This document shows, one piece after another, positions 45,301 to 55,797 of a DNA stretch of 64,000 bases. Below the pieces are notes generated by a model. It ran no database searches, was not told the DNA's origin, and saw nothing but the letters and a program-made list of their open reading frames with translations. Within the stretch, counting starts at the first letter, position 1. Every line of letters starts with the position of its first letter. The translations under genes and the position numbers were made by a program. The DNA comes from Cellulosimicrobium arenosum (GTDB taxonomy: Bacteria; Actinomycetota; Actinomycetes; Actinomycetales; Cellulomonadaceae): assembly GCF_014837295.1 (NCBI RefSeq), contig NZ_JACYHB010000011.1, positions 91,232-155,231 of the forward strand, in the 5' to 3' direction.

Positions 45301-46796
45301 CCTACCAGATCGTCGTGACGAACGTCGGCGGTGCGGCCTACACCGCCGAGGACCCGGCGACGGTCGCCGACGACCTCACGCGCGTCCTCGACGACGCGGC
45401 GTACGGTGACGACGCCACGGCCGACGTCGGGGTCCTGACCTATGCGGAGCCCACCCTCTCGTGGACGGGCGCGCTCGTGCCGGGCGCGGCGGCGACGATC
45501 ACGTACTCCGTGACGGTGGCCGACCCGATCTCGGGCGACGGGTTCCTGCTCAACGCGGTCACGGGACCGCCGGAGTCGAGCTGTCCGCCCGGCACCGACG
45601 ACGTGGACTGCTCGGTCCTCCTGCCGGGTCGTCAGCTCGCGCTCACCAAGACCGCCGCCCCGACGGGGCCGGTCGCCGCGGGCGACGTCGTGACCTTCAC
45701 CGTCACGGCGACGAACCTCAGCGAGGCGCCCTACACGGACGAGTTCCCGGCGCTCGTCGTGGACGACCTCGCCGGGGTGCTCGACGACGCGGCGTACGAC
45801 GGCGACGCGACGCTCGCCCCGGCGTCGGGCACGCTCGTGTACGACGAGCCGCGCCTGGTGTGGGTCGGGCCGATCCCTGGCCTGGGGTCCGTGACGCTCA
45901 CGTACTCCGTGACGGTGACGGACCCCCTCGCGGGCGACGGCCTGCTGGAGAACACGGTCTTCGAGGCCGTGCCGCCTCCGCTGGGGTGCACGGGGGACGA
46001 CTGCGACGACACCCCGCCGACGCCGGCCTGCACCGGCGGCGCCGTCCCCGCCACGGGCCGCCCGTGCGAGACCACCGCCACGCCCGTCCGCGCGCTCGAG
46101 ATCCTCAAGACCTCGGACGCGGGCGACCAGGTGGACCCCGGTGACACCGTCGGGTACTCGATCGTCGTGACCAACACGGGCGGCTACGCGTACACGACGG
46201 ACGACCCGGCGATGTTCACCGACGACATGACCGACGTGCTCGACGACGCGACGTACGCGGACGACGTCGCGGCCACCGCCGGGTCCGCGACGTTCGCGGT
46301 GCCGACGCTCACCTGGAGCGGGCCGCTCGAGCCCGGTGCGACCGTCGCCGTGACGTACTCGGTGACGGTGGCGGGTGCTTCCGACGGGGCCGACGGCGAC
46401 GCGAGCCTGGTCAACCGGGTCACGGGTCCGCGGGAGTCCTCGTGCGCCCCGGTCGAGGAACCTGTCGCGCTCGCGGCCACCGCGGCCTTCGTGGCGCTCG
46501 CGGCTCCGCCCGCGTGCGCGACGCAGGTGCCGGTGGCCGAACCCCCGGGGACGTCCCCGCCGACCCCGCCCGAACCGACCCCGCCGGATCCGGCCCTGCC
46601 CGGGTCGACCCCGCCGTCGGTCCCGCCGGGGCAGTCCACCGGCGCGGCCCCGCCCGCCGGGACTCCACCCGGCCCCATCCCGCCCGGGTCGCTCGCGACG
46701 ACGGGCGCGAGCCTGGGGGCGGTCGCGGTGCTCGCCCTGCTCCTGGTCGCGGTCGGCGTCGCGCTCGCGGCGCGTCGCCGCAGCCGGGGTGGTTGA
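39330..46796 (+). CDS. Giant LAXTG-anchored surface protein with nine DUF11 repeats
   Basis: 2488 residues from GTG 39330 with AAAGGG about 6 bases upstream. Arg-rich N-terminus and a hydrophobic signal (~26-55). A lectin-like/beta domain (~60-370) comes first, then a DUF11-like domain (~370-505), a propeller-like region (~508-775), two GEVED-type domains (~783-950 and ~950-1125, both starting with DAPASYGT) and nine ~140-residue DUF11 repeats (~1128-2400). A Pro-rich stalk leads to LATTG (2455-2459), a hydrophobic helix and RRRSRGG, which is a class E sortase signal. It is likely a wall-linked adhesin or stalk protein; the DUF11 Lys/Asn residues may form isopeptide bonds. No sortase gene is in the window. 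Confidence 0.9.
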   Translation: MARTRRPAGGARAAGASRRWSGARGAAGPAALSLVLTAGLVAVPTVAVPPEVLPHAEAAPGSPGVMEAPELFYVENFENVTWPEPNAPGQLGTNANAWDAGDYVQTLTEYPLGGEPGDPAFQPGYLNANGTTTYTADPAWAAGTLCNGIVVAAHGNYGFSNANLDVPLPQPGPATGCGTGSNFNNLRIMAGSMGSWHLDAAYPYQGSPLGTTASQLDNHVVSSFTNGDAGAGTMLEFDDEIPVDAGRYYQFSIDIASASCIVRNNTGALPQIFVTQGSDPEISAFSTTLNSCLLQGTAGGGAQYGPGGGGNNVARQRTTRVGTFVGDTAIRTTGTTVGLRVDNQRATGNGNDTAFDNILLLDTTPKVDKEFSAYATHDGAYPTGDDATLTFTVTNTHVPGDPATPSGPKEDFAFTDTLAPGLEPTGTSSTTCGDGTVAVDAAAGTVQLTGGDLAGSDLVTCTVTVGVTSATAGTYTNGPDDLELVGLNPPGTTDITFEDAGPVSCPASAQLFQYVPDRPVTSVYDVDLVSGESTDRGTLPRYGANGVGYNAIDGWYYGPVPVGQTGGELQFTATSPDLATQTDLWAPDFSGVGYLSAAGFPAGVNIGDVSPDGVWYGSTAEPTGATWFSMDVDPGSPTFGTVLSGDDSYGTGSTNNQPGDDWSYHDGFLWSVGFNATTRNTLIFRMDPAAGRQSAMSVWAFKGSLAAPDGQNPSGQPGGGSSWGATYLDDAGFLYASNNGTGQIWRFDLTDAAAPAQFFAYGPPSTGNDGARCPGPLPTDFGDAPASYGTVLEDGGPFHGVGDAASPALTLGETVTIESDGQPVASAASDQDDAFADDPVLPVNAGTVSLTVPVVNASGEAAGVAGWIDLDGDGTFDPGERAAADAGTTSGDVTLAWSVPAGTTPKSTYLRLRAVLGSAPPSPTGTSTASAGLDSGEVEDWPLTLAELPLDLGDAPASYGTLLADDGPRHAVVGYDPVTSTAPLMLGDENTVDVEGDGVPGAGADGDDLAGVDDEGSIVEPVELVAGREGTLSVEATNDTAADATLATWVDVDASGTFDADELVTTTVPAGSGPEDHPLTIDASGAAAGTTYGRVRLFAGGTDDPSPTGEWVGGEVEDYAITVLEPSLQVTKTASSSESPLVPGSEVTYTVVAENVGDADFTTDVPATFADDLSGVLDDAAVTAGPTASAGISAIDGDALAWTGALAAGESATVTYTVTVGDPLPGAGDAVLTNAVVGGQCADPAVTDPVDPAFDPDCVTVTPVADLTVVKSSTPSADPLAAGDTVEYTVTVTNTGGASYASPALAVFTDDLTDVLDDATVTTAAEASTGSATLVGGTLSWSGALGVGASATVTYTVTVDDPAPGGPGDGVLTNAVVGGQCPAPPVTDPDDAAFDPDCVTTDPVQAFTVVKSSTADPDPVVPDGTVEYTVTVTNTGGVPYAAPALASFADDLSGVLDDAEVTTGPVASAGTATLTGTTLSWTGELPVGGTVVVTYTVTVGDPLVGGERDGVLTNAVVGGQCPDPAVTDPDDAAFDPGCVTVDPVEDYVVVKVATPSSVPLEPSGTVEYTLSVINSGGVDLAAASVTDDLADVLDDAAIATAPAVSSSNADPGTLAVTASTVSWTGPLAVGDVATITYTVTVGAPVPAGGDAVLTNALVGGQCPDPPVADPDDPAFDPSCVTVTPVAQVLVEKSSDAPAAVSGGETITYSVTITNTGGYDYTVDEPATFTDDLTDVLDDASIVVDSVTVTPSGQGDVDEDLPTLTWVGPLAVGESVTVSYALVVAAPPAAGAELVNTVTGPPESNCAPDAGTADARCSVTVPTLGLEVTKSSSSDGDPLVPGAVVTYTITARSTGTGDYTDEVPATVVDDLTGVLDDAAYGGDVTARVGGDDVGTTDDSALPALSWAGPVAAGETVTITYTVTVGDPLPEAGDGVLANGVSGGQCPDPAVTEPDDPAFDPACATVDPVRALDVVKSKTAPAGDRLEPGQDVTYQIVVTNVGGAAYTAEDPATVADDLTRVLDDAAYGDDATADVGVLTYAEPTLSWTGALVPGAAATITYSVTVADPISGDGFLLNAVTGPPESSCPPGTDDVDCSVLLPGRQLALTKTAAPTGPVAAGDVVTFTVTATNLSEAPYTDEFPALVVDDLAGVLDDAAYDGDATLAPASGTLVYDEPRLVWVGPIPGLGSVTLTYSVTVTDPLAGDGLLENTVFEAVPPPLGCTGDDCDDTPPTPACTGGAVPATGRPCETTATPVRALEILKTSDAGDQVDPGDTVGYSIVVTNTGGYAYTTDDPAMFTDDMTDVLDDATYADDVAATAGSATFAVPTLTWSGPLEPGATVAVTYSVTVAGASDGADGDASLVNRVTGPRESSCAPVEEPVALAATAAFVALAAPPACATQVPVAEPPGTSPPTPPEPTPPDPALPGSTPPSVPPGQSTGAAPPAGTPPGPIPPGSLATTGASLGAVAVLALLLVAVGVALAARRRSRGG
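42711..46520 (+). repeat. Nine tandem DUF11-coding repeats
   Basis: Units of about 400-440 bp starting near 42711, 43126, 43546, 43966, 44389, 44801, 45238, 45637 and 46096. Each has VxKS/T at the start, TYTVTVTNTGG, DDLxxVLDDA, a WTGxL turn and TVTYTVTV. Units 1-4 are most alike and share GGQCxDPxVTDPDDPAFDPxC. Confidence 0.85.
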
Positions 46797-46881
46797 GGCA
46801 GCCTCGCGGGATCGCGGTCCCCACCCCGTGCTCGTACGATCGCCGGAAGAGGACTGCGGGCGCACGGATGCGGAGGCGGCG

Positions 46882-47523
46882 ATGGCCCAGGACGGCAAGA
46901 TGTCGGACCGCACGCTCGGGACGGCGCGCAAGCTCTGGGGACTGGTGTACGTCCGGGGCGCGGCCTATCTCGGCGTGGGGGCCGCGCTGTTCTGGGTCCC
47001 CGACGAGGGGCTCACATGGTTGCGCTGGCTCGTCGGGCTGGTCATCGCCGCGCAGGGCGCCCTCCTGATCGTCGAGGGCCGCCCGGGCGAGGAGGACAGG
47101 GGCGAGGTCCTGAGCTGGCGGTTCGTCGCGGGGATCGTCAGCGTCGTGGCCGGGATCCTCATCGTCGCGTGGCCGTCGATGACGGGCCCGCTCCTGCTCA
47201 CGGTCGTCGGCATCTGGGCGTGCCTGGCCGCGGTGATCGGCGTCGTCGGCGCGCTCCGGGAGCGCAGCTCCCACGCCGTCGCGTGGGACTGGCACCTCGT
47301 CAACGCCGCGCTGTGGTTCGTGCTGGGCGTCGGGATGCTCACGCGGCCCACGGACGACATCACGACGTCGGCGATGCTCATCGGCCTGTACCTGCTGGTC
47401 TCCGGCCTCGTCCTGCTCGTGGGCGGGTTCTCGACGAGCACCCGGTTGCGGGACGAGCGTGCGGCCGCGTCCGCGGCCCCTGCCGACACCCTGGCGCCGC
47501 CGCCGGAGCCCGGTCTCCCCTGA
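46882..47523 (+). CDS. HdeD-like (DUF308) membrane protein
   Basis: 213 residues from ATG 46882, with GGAGG 5 bases upstream. About six hydrophobic segments arranged as three similar pairs (AAYLGVGAALFWVP, LVGLVIAAQGALLIVEG, FVAGIVSVVAGILIVAWP, LLTVVGIWACLAAVIGVVGAL, ALWFVLGVGML, LIGLYLLVSGLVLLVGG), as in HdeD/DUF308 acid-resistance proteins. The soluble C-terminus is Ala/Pro-rich. It sits between two LAXTG surface-protein genes, same direction. Function in actinobacteria is unknown. Confidence 0.8.
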   Translation: MAQDGKMSDRTLGTARKLWGLVYVRGAAYLGVGAALFWVPDEGLTWLRWLVGLVIAAQGALLIVEGRPGEEDRGEVLSWRFVAGIVSVVAGILIVAWPSMTGPLLLTVVGIWACLAAVIGVVGALRERSSHAVAWDWHLVNAALWFVLGVGMLTRPTDDITTSAMLIGLYLLVSGLVLLVGGFSTSTRLRDERAAASAAPADTLAPPPEPGLP

Positions 47524-47552
47524 CGAGCCGCGCGGAAGGTGGGCGGGGCACG

Positions 47553-47558
47553 TATCGT
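47553..47558 (+). promoter_or_regulatory. -10 box of a probable leaderless transcript
   Basis: TATCGT lies exactly six bases before ATG 47565, the spacing seen for actinobacterial leaderless genes. The GGGAG touching the ATG is too close to act as a Shine-Dalgarno. Confidence 0.45.
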
Positions 47559-47564
47559 CGGGAG

Positions 47565-49910
47565 ATGAGGCTGCCGGACCGCGGGCTTCGACGCCTCGCG
47601 GCCTCGACCCTCCTGCTCGCTCTCGCCGCCGTCGCCGTGCCGACGGCCGGCGCGGGCGCGGCGACGACGGCCGGGTGGGCTGACTGGCAGCCGCTCGCGG
47701 GTGCCGCGGGCAGCTGGACCACCACCATGCAGCTCCCGGCCGGCGGGTTCCCTGCGGCGTCGGTCACGACCGACTCGCGCGGCGGGCAGGTCGGCGTCCA
47801 GTCGGGGGCGAGCAGCTGGCTCGGCGATGCCACCCCGCCGGGCGCCGAGTTCGGTTCGAGCCGCGGGGAGCCGTATCTCAACCTGCGCCCCCGTGCCGAC
47901 AACGCCACCTCGCCGTCGACCACCACCTACACGTTCGACCGACCGACTCCGGCCGGAGGCTGGGCGTTCGTCCTGGGGGACATCGACGCCGACGAGGCGG
48001 TCGTGATCGCGCGCGACGAGACCGGTCAGCTCCTGACGGGGGCCGAGCTCGGCTGGCAGGGCGGTTTCAACTACTGCGCGGTCACGCCGCGCCCGGCGTG
48101 CACGGGCTCGGCGACCGACGTCGCCGGCTGGGACCCGGTCACGGGCCGGGTGACCGGCAACACGGCGGGCATGGACACCTCCGGGTCGAGCGGCTGGTTC
48201 CGCCCGACGGTGCCCGTCACGAGCCTGACCGTCTACTACTCCCGGCGTACCGGCCTCCCGGTCTACCAGACCTGGTTCGCGTCCCTGGCCCGGGACGTCT
48301 CCGGGGTCGTCGACCTCGTCGCCGCCGACGGGACCCCGATCGGGGTGGTGCCCGGTGCGACCCTCACCCTGCTCGGGCCGGACCGTGCTGCTCTCGCGAC
48401 GACGACGTCGGCCGTCGACGGCTCGTACTCCTTCCCCGGATACACGGCGGCCCCCGGCTACACGGTCGAGCTCACACGGCTGCCCGTGCCGGGCGGGGAG
48501 CTCCCGTTCGGCCTCCGGCCGCACGGGCAACGGGTCGTCACCGGCGTGGACCTGTCGGAGACGGACGCGACCGACGTCGATCTCGCGGCGCGCGAGGTGG
48601 TCCCGATCGCGGTGAGCGGCACGGTGCGGGACGCCGACGGTGACCCGCTCGAGAACGTCACCGTCACCCTCGCTCCCGTGGGCGGGGGGACACCCTTCAC
48701 CGCGGTGACGAGCTCGTCGGGCGAGTACGTCATCGACGACATCGGCTGGGACGTCGAGGAGGACGCACCACAGGCGTACACGTTCGGGCTCACCGACCTG
48801 CCCGCCGGGTACACCGTCGACGCGGTGCCACCGGACGTCGTCGTCGACGTCGGTGAGGAGGCCCCGAGCGTGGGGAACGACTTCGGCGTGTCCGCGCCGC
48901 CGACGGTCGCCGGCGCGGTCACGGCCGGTGGTGTGCCGGTCGCCGGAGCCGTGGTGACGATCGTCGGGCCCGGCGGGTCCGTGACGGCACCCACCGGGTC
49001 CGACGGCACGTACGCGTTCGACCTGCTCCCACCCGGGGAGTACGCCGTGAGCGTCGAGGTCCCCTCCGGCTACACGGCCGACGGCCCGACGGAGCAGGGC
49101 GTGACCGTGACCGGCGAGGACGTCCCGGGCATCGACTTCGCGCTCGCGCGCCCCGGTGCGGTCGGCGGAACCGTCACCGACGACGCCGGCGAACCGGTCC
49201 CCGGCGTGACGGTCACCGTGTCCGGCCCCGACGGTCCCGTGGAGCTCGTCACCGACGAGGCCGGCGTGTACTTCCTCGACGGACTCGGGTCGGGGGACCG
49301 GACGATCACGCTCACCGTGCCGGACGGCTACGGCGCCACGACCACCGAGCGCGAGGTGATTCTCACGGCTGCGGGCGAGAACCGCCTCGACCAGGACTTC
49401 GTCGTCTCGCAGGCCGCGGTGCTGGTGCAGGTGGGCGGCACGGTCACGGACACCGAGGGGTACTCCGTCCCCGGCGCGCGCATCGAGGTGCGCGACGCGC
49501 AGGGAGAGGTCGTGGCGACGGTGGCCGCCGGAGACGGCGGGACGTGGTCCACGGAGCTCCCGGCGGGGAGCTACACGGCGCGCATCGATCCCCCTGCCGG
49601 CTACGTCCCCGCGGGCGACGGCGAGCGGTCGTTCGTGGTCGCCGGGGTGGCTCAGGACGGGATCGACTTCGTCCTGCTCCTCGACGACACGTCGGTCCCT
49701 GACCCCACCGACGCGCCGACCCCGACCGGTGGTGGAGCGCCCGGTACCGAGCAGGGGACCGGCGTGGACGGCACCCCGCTCGCCGTGACGGGCACGTCGG
49801 CGGCGACGGCGGTCGTCGGGGCTCTCGCGCTGGTGCTCGCGGGTGCGGCGCTCGCGCTCGTCGCCCGACGCCGCGGGGCGGCGCCGGGACCGGCGGCCCG
49901 CGAGGACTGA
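47565..49910 (+). CDS. LAXTG-anchored surface protein with carboxypeptidase-regulatory-like repeats
   Basis: 781 residues from ATG 47565. Signal peptide to about 33 (GAGA/ATT). An N-terminal beta domain of ~220 residues with one Cys pair (NYC...PAC) is followed by five to six CnaB/carboxypeptidase-regulatory-like units (~235-700), recognised by GTVxDxxGxPxxGVxVT, SDGTYxF and PxGYT. A Thr/Pro linker leads to LAVTG (739-743), a hydrophobic helix and ARRRG: a class E sortase substrate. It probably pairs with the 2488-residue protein as a wall structure. No enzyme motif was found. Confidence 0.88.
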   Translation: MRLPDRGLRRLAASTLLLALAAVAVPTAGAGAATTAGWADWQPLAGAAGSWTTTMQLPAGGFPAASVTTDSRGGQVGVQSGASSWLGDATPPGAEFGSSRGEPYLNLRPRADNATSPSTTTYTFDRPTPAGGWAFVLGDIDADEAVVIARDETGQLLTGAELGWQGGFNYCAVTPRPACTGSATDVAGWDPVTGRVTGNTAGMDTSGSSGWFRPTVPVTSLTVYYSRRTGLPVYQTWFASLARDVSGVVDLVAADGTPIGVVPGATLTLLGPDRAALATTTSAVDGSYSFPGYTAAPGYTVELTRLPVPGGELPFGLRPHGQRVVTGVDLSETDATDVDLAAREVVPIAVSGTVRDADGDPLENVTVTLAPVGGGTPFTAVTSSSGEYVIDDIGWDVEEDAPQAYTFGLTDLPAGYTVDAVPPDVVVDVGEEAPSVGNDFGVSAPPTVAGAVTAGGVPVAGAVVTIVGPGGSVTAPTGSDGTYAFDLLPPGEYAVSVEVPSGYTADGPTEQGVTVTGEDVPGIDFALARPGAVGGTVTDDAGEPVPGVTVTVSGPDGPVELVTDEAGVYFLDGLGSGDRTITLTVPDGYGATTTEREVILTAAGENRLDQDFVVSQAAVLVQVGGTVTDTEGYSVPGARIEVRDAQGEVVATVAAGDGGTWSTELPAGSYTARIDPPAGYVPAGDGERSFVVAGVAQDGIDFVLLLDDTSVPDPTDAPTPTGGGAPGTEQGTGVDGTPLAVTGTSAATAVVGALALVLAGAALALVARRRGAAPGPAARED

Positions 49911-49914
49911 CGAG

Positions 49915-50223
49915 TCAGGCCGCGAGCTCGACGTCCGCGGCCGTCGGGACGGGCTCCGCGGAGCGGGCGCGACGGGCGCGCAGGACCAGACGGACGGCCT
50001 GCACGCCGATGACGATCCAGACGAGGTTGGCGGCGACCGACGGCCACACGCCGTTCGCGGCGGCGACGATCGCCATGAGGCCCGCTCCGACGAGGTTCGT
50101 GAGCTGGAAGTGCGCGGACGTCGGGGTCCACCGGCCCCGACTCACCATCGCGTAGGCGACGACGCCGGCGATGGCGCCGGCCCAGCCGAGGATCATGAAG
50201 AGGGTGTCGAGGGTGATGGGCAC
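49915..50223 (-). CDS. Small membrane protein of the CBU_0592-like type
   Basis: 102 residues from GTG 50223, with GGAG about 6 bases upstream. Three hydrophobic helices (ILGWAGAIAGVVAYAMVS, FQLTNLVGAGLMAIVAA, VAANLVWIVIGVQAVRLVL). The pattern GWxGxxxxxxAYxxxxxG...NxxGAxxxxxxxxxxxxxP matches a common small family often labelled as a putative transporter. It is divergent from the LysR gene and could be its target. The stop lies 4 bp from that of the convergent LAXTG gene. Confidence 0.7.
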   Translation of the reverse strand: MPITLDTLFMILGWAGAIAGVVAYAMVSRGRWTPTSAHFQLTNLVGAGLMAIVAAANGVWPSVAANLVWIVIGVQAVRLVLRARRARSAEPVPTAADVELAA

Positions 50224-50419
50224 AGCAGGCTCCGATGAGACGTTTCGGGTGGAGGAGGTACCGCGGTTCCGCGGTGGCTGTGCGCTCCGGGCACGGATGC
50301 TGGTGGCGCTGGTCGTACATGGGTACGGCACCGGTCAGGACGTTGTCCCGAGCGGCGCCGTGACCATTCTGAGACCACGGATGGCTTCAGCGCAATCGAA
50401 CGTTCCTTGAGTGGCCGTT

Positions 50420-50425
50420 TAGTAT
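50420..50425 (+). promoter_or_regulatory. -10 box of a probable leaderless lysR transcript
   Basis: TAGTAT is six bases before ATG 50432 in the most AT-rich part of the divergent region, and there is no Shine-Dalgarno. A LysR-type site is expected in 50224-50431, but I found no convincing T-N11-A dyad. Confidence 0.5.
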
Positions 50426-50431
50426 TGCTAC

Positions 50432-51352
50432 ATGGCAACCGACCCACGCAGACTTGCCTTCCTCCTTGCCGTGCACCGGGGTGGAGGTGTGCTCGCGGCA
50501 GCGGATCTTCTCGGAGTGACCCCCTCGGCGGTGTCCCAGCAGATCCAGCGCCTGGAGGCCGAGGAGGGGTTCGCCGTCCTCGACCGCGGCCCGAGGGGCG
50601 TGACGCTCACGGCGGCCGGCCGGGTCCTCGCCGACGTCGCCGAACGGATCGAGACCGAGCTGGCGGAGGCGCGCAAGGAGCTCGCCGCCCTGGGCGACGA
50701 GGTCACCGGCCGGGTCGCCGTCGGGGCGTTCCAGTCCGCGATCCGCGCCGTCGTCGCACCGGTGGCTCAGCGCATCCTCGAGGACGCACCGGGGATCGAC
50801 CTCGACGTGCAGGAGCGCGAGCACGTCGAGGCCCTGCGGCTGCTGCGCGCGGGCGACCTCGACGTCGTGCTGCTCGAGCGAGACTTCGAGGCGTCCGACT
50901 CCCCCGCACCACGGGGTACGCACGAGATCGTCCTGCTCGAGGAGCCCTGGCGACTCGTGGTGCCCGCCGCCGTGCCGACGCCCGAACGGCTCGACGACGT
51001 CCGCGACGCCGTCTGGCTCGCGCCCCAGGCGGGCACCGCCGCCGCACGCGCGATGAGCCGCCTCGCGCTGGGGTTCGGTCAGGAGCTGCGCACGCGGCAC
51101 CGCTACTACGACTTCGACGTGGCCCTCTCCCTCGTCGCCGCGGGGCTGGGCGTCGCGATGCTCCCGGCGCTCGCGGTCGAGGGCGGTGCGTCGGACGAGG
51201 TGCCCGACGGCGTCACGGTGGTCGGCCTGCCCGGGCTGGGTTCACGCCGGCTGGTCGCGCGCCACCGCGCGACGCGGCACGAGCCACGACCCGTCGTGAG
51301 CGCGGTGCTGGACGAGATGATCTCGGCGGCAGCGGAGATCGCGTTCGCCTGA
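50432..51352 (+). CDS. LysR-family transcriptional regulator
   Basis: 306 residues from ATG 50432. The winged HTH at ~5-64 is clear (AAADLLGVTPSAVSQQIQRL) and is followed by the usual linker helix and a substrate-binding domain from ~90. It is divergent from the small membrane protein gene and lies 185 bp upstream of the FNT channel gene, either of which may be regulated. The inducer is unknown. Confidence 0.92.
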   Translation: MATDPRRLAFLLAVHRGGGVLAAADLLGVTPSAVSQQIQRLEAEEGFAVLDRGPRGVTLTAAGRVLADVAERIETELAEARKELAALGDEVTGRVAVGAFQSAIRAVVAPVAQRILEDAPGIDLDVQEREHVEALRLLRAGDLDVVLLERDFEASDSPAPRGTHEIVLLEEPWRLVVPAAVPTPERLDDVRDAVWLAPQAGTAAARAMSRLALGFGQELRTRHRYYDFDVALSLVAAGLGVAMLPALAVEGGASDEVPDGVTVVGLPGLGSRRLVARHRATRHEPRPVVSAVLDEMISAAAEIAFA

Positions 51353-51537
51353 ATCCGGCCCGCCGCGCGCCCGCGCGGTCCGAGCGGTTCTCACAACGCG
51401 GCGTCGGGCGCTGAGCGAAGAACGTCACGAGACCGGTTCGGTGGCGATACCCCGGGGAAACGCTCGCCTCCTAGCGTCGGGCGCACGCCGCTCAGTGCGG
51501 CGGGCCACCGACGCCCTCTCACCCGGAGCCGTTCCCC

Positions 51538-52431
51538 ATGTCCTACGTCAAGCCCGCAGAGCTCGTCCCGACGATCATCGACGCCGGCGCGAACAAGGTC
51601 CTGCTGTCCACGCGCGACACGCTGATCCGCGCGGCGATGGGCGGTGCCATCCTCGCGATCGCCGCCGCGTTCGCCGTGACCGTCAACGTCACGACGGGAT
51701 CCCCGGTCCTCGGGGCCGTCCTGTTCCCCGTCGGCTTCATCCTGCTGTACCTGCTGGGGTACGACCTGCTGACCGGCATGTTCGTCCTCGGTCCGCTCGC
51801 GTGGCTGGACAAGCGACCGGGCATCACGGGCCGCGCCGTGCTGCGCAACTGGGGGCTGGTCTTCGTCGGCAACTTCCTCGGGGCCTTCGCGGTCGCGGTG
51901 ATGCTGGCGATCGTCGTGACCTACGGGTTCGACACGCCGCCCGACGAGGTGGGCCAGGCGATCGGCCACATCGGCGAGGGGAGGACCGTCGGGTACGCCG
52001 AGCACGGGGCGTCGGGCATGCTCACGCTGTTCGTGCGCGGGATGCTGTGCAACTGGATGGTCTCGATGGGCGTCGTCGGCGCGATGATCGCCAAGGACGT
52101 CCCGGGCAAGGCGATCGTCATGTGGATGCCGGTCATGCTGTTCTTCTTCATGGGCTTCGAGCACTCGATCGTGAACATGTTCCTGTTCCCGTCCGGGCTG
52201 CTGCTCGGTGGCCAGTTCACGATCATGGACTACCTGATCTGGAACGAGATCCCCACGGTGCTCGGCAACCTCGTCGGCGGTCTGCTGCTCACCGGACTCC
52301 CGCTGTACTTCACGCACGGTCGCCCGAAGGCCCGCCGCGACGGGGCGACCCCGGAGACAGGCACGTCGTCGTCGAGCGAGGCACAGGCAACCCCCGAGCC
52401 CACGAAGGAGCTCGTCGGAGAACCTGCCTGA
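51538..52431 (+). CDS. Formate/nitrite transporter (FNT) family channel
   Basis: 297 residues from ATG 51538, with GGAG about 9 bases upstream. Six membrane segments and the FNT signature GFEHSIVNMFLFP. The earlier NFLGAFAVA and FVRGMLCNWMVSMG stretches also fit FocA/NirC. Such pentameric channels pass formate, nitrite or hydrosulfide. The C-terminal ~35 residues are Ser/Glu/Pro-rich. There is no formate or nitrite enzyme next door, so the substrate stays open. Confidence 0.88.
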   Translation: MSYVKPAELVPTIIDAGANKVLLSTRDTLIRAAMGGAILAIAAAFAVTVNVTTGSPVLGAVLFPVGFILLYLLGYDLLTGMFVLGPLAWLDKRPGITGRAVLRNWGLVFVGNFLGAFAVAVMLAIVVTYGFDTPPDEVGQAIGHIGEGRTVGYAEHGASGMLTLFVRGMLCNWMVSMGVVGAMIAKDVPGKAIVMWMPVMLFFFMGFEHSIVNMFLFPSGLLLGGQFTIMDYLIWNEIPTVLGNLVGGLLLTGLPLYFTHGRPKARRDGATPETGTSSSSEAQATPEPTKELVGEPA

Positions 52432-52497
52432 CCGCTGACAGGGTGGGGGTGCCGGTAGCATGGGCACGAACGTGATGCTTGATCGCCGCCAGAACTT

Positions 52498-52760
52498 CGA
52501 CGGGAGAGTCCGGCCACGGTCCTCGTGACCGCCCGGCGCCGAAGGAGCAAACCCTCCCCGGGAATCTCTCAGGCCCCCGTACCGTCGAGGCGAGGCAACT
52601 CTGGAAAGCGGTCCTTCCCGTCGAGGCCCGTCGGGTGTCGCGGGTCGGGCCCACCGACGGTGCAAGTCGGCGCGCCCCGTCGCTCCTCGTGAGCGCAACG
52701 GCGGACCGGCAAAACTCTCAGGTGGACGTGTGCGCGTCCGATGACAGAGCGGGGAGGGGC
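52498..52760 (+). ncRNA. Tandem glycine riboswitch upstream of gcvP
   Basis: Two aptamers in series. The first (~52498-52610) has GGGAGAGTCC, GCCGAAGGAGCAA, CTCTCAGGCCCC and CTCTGGAAAG in the expected order. The second (~52625-52755) has GGTGCAAGT-type and GGCAAAACTCTCAGGTGGACG cores and ends near ACAGAGCGGGGAGG. Glycine binding should switch on the gcv operon, whose start codon follows within ~35 bp. Exact ends are approximate. Confidence 0.9.
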
Positions 52761-52790
52761 CCGTCGTCGTCCCCTCCACCGGAGGTCCCC

Positions 52791-55769
<2,979 letters not shown>

Positions 55770-55797
55770 GGCCCGCACGGACAGGAAGGATGAGCAC

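Noticed and set aside
42711..46520. Regular ~420-bp repeats as a CRISPR-like or satellite array
   Set aside because: Units are in frame, vary at third positions and encode DUF11 domains; there are no short repeats with unique spacers.
39285..46931. 7.6-kb minus-strand open frame opposite the DUF11 protein gene
   Set aside because: Pure shadow of the GC-biased coding strand; the translation is repetitive only because the real gene is. No start signal or family motif.
51440..51480. GGAAAC...CGTC as an extracytoplasmic sigma-factor promoter before the FNT gene
   Set aside because: The spacer is about 13 bp, not the 16-17 bp such promoters need.
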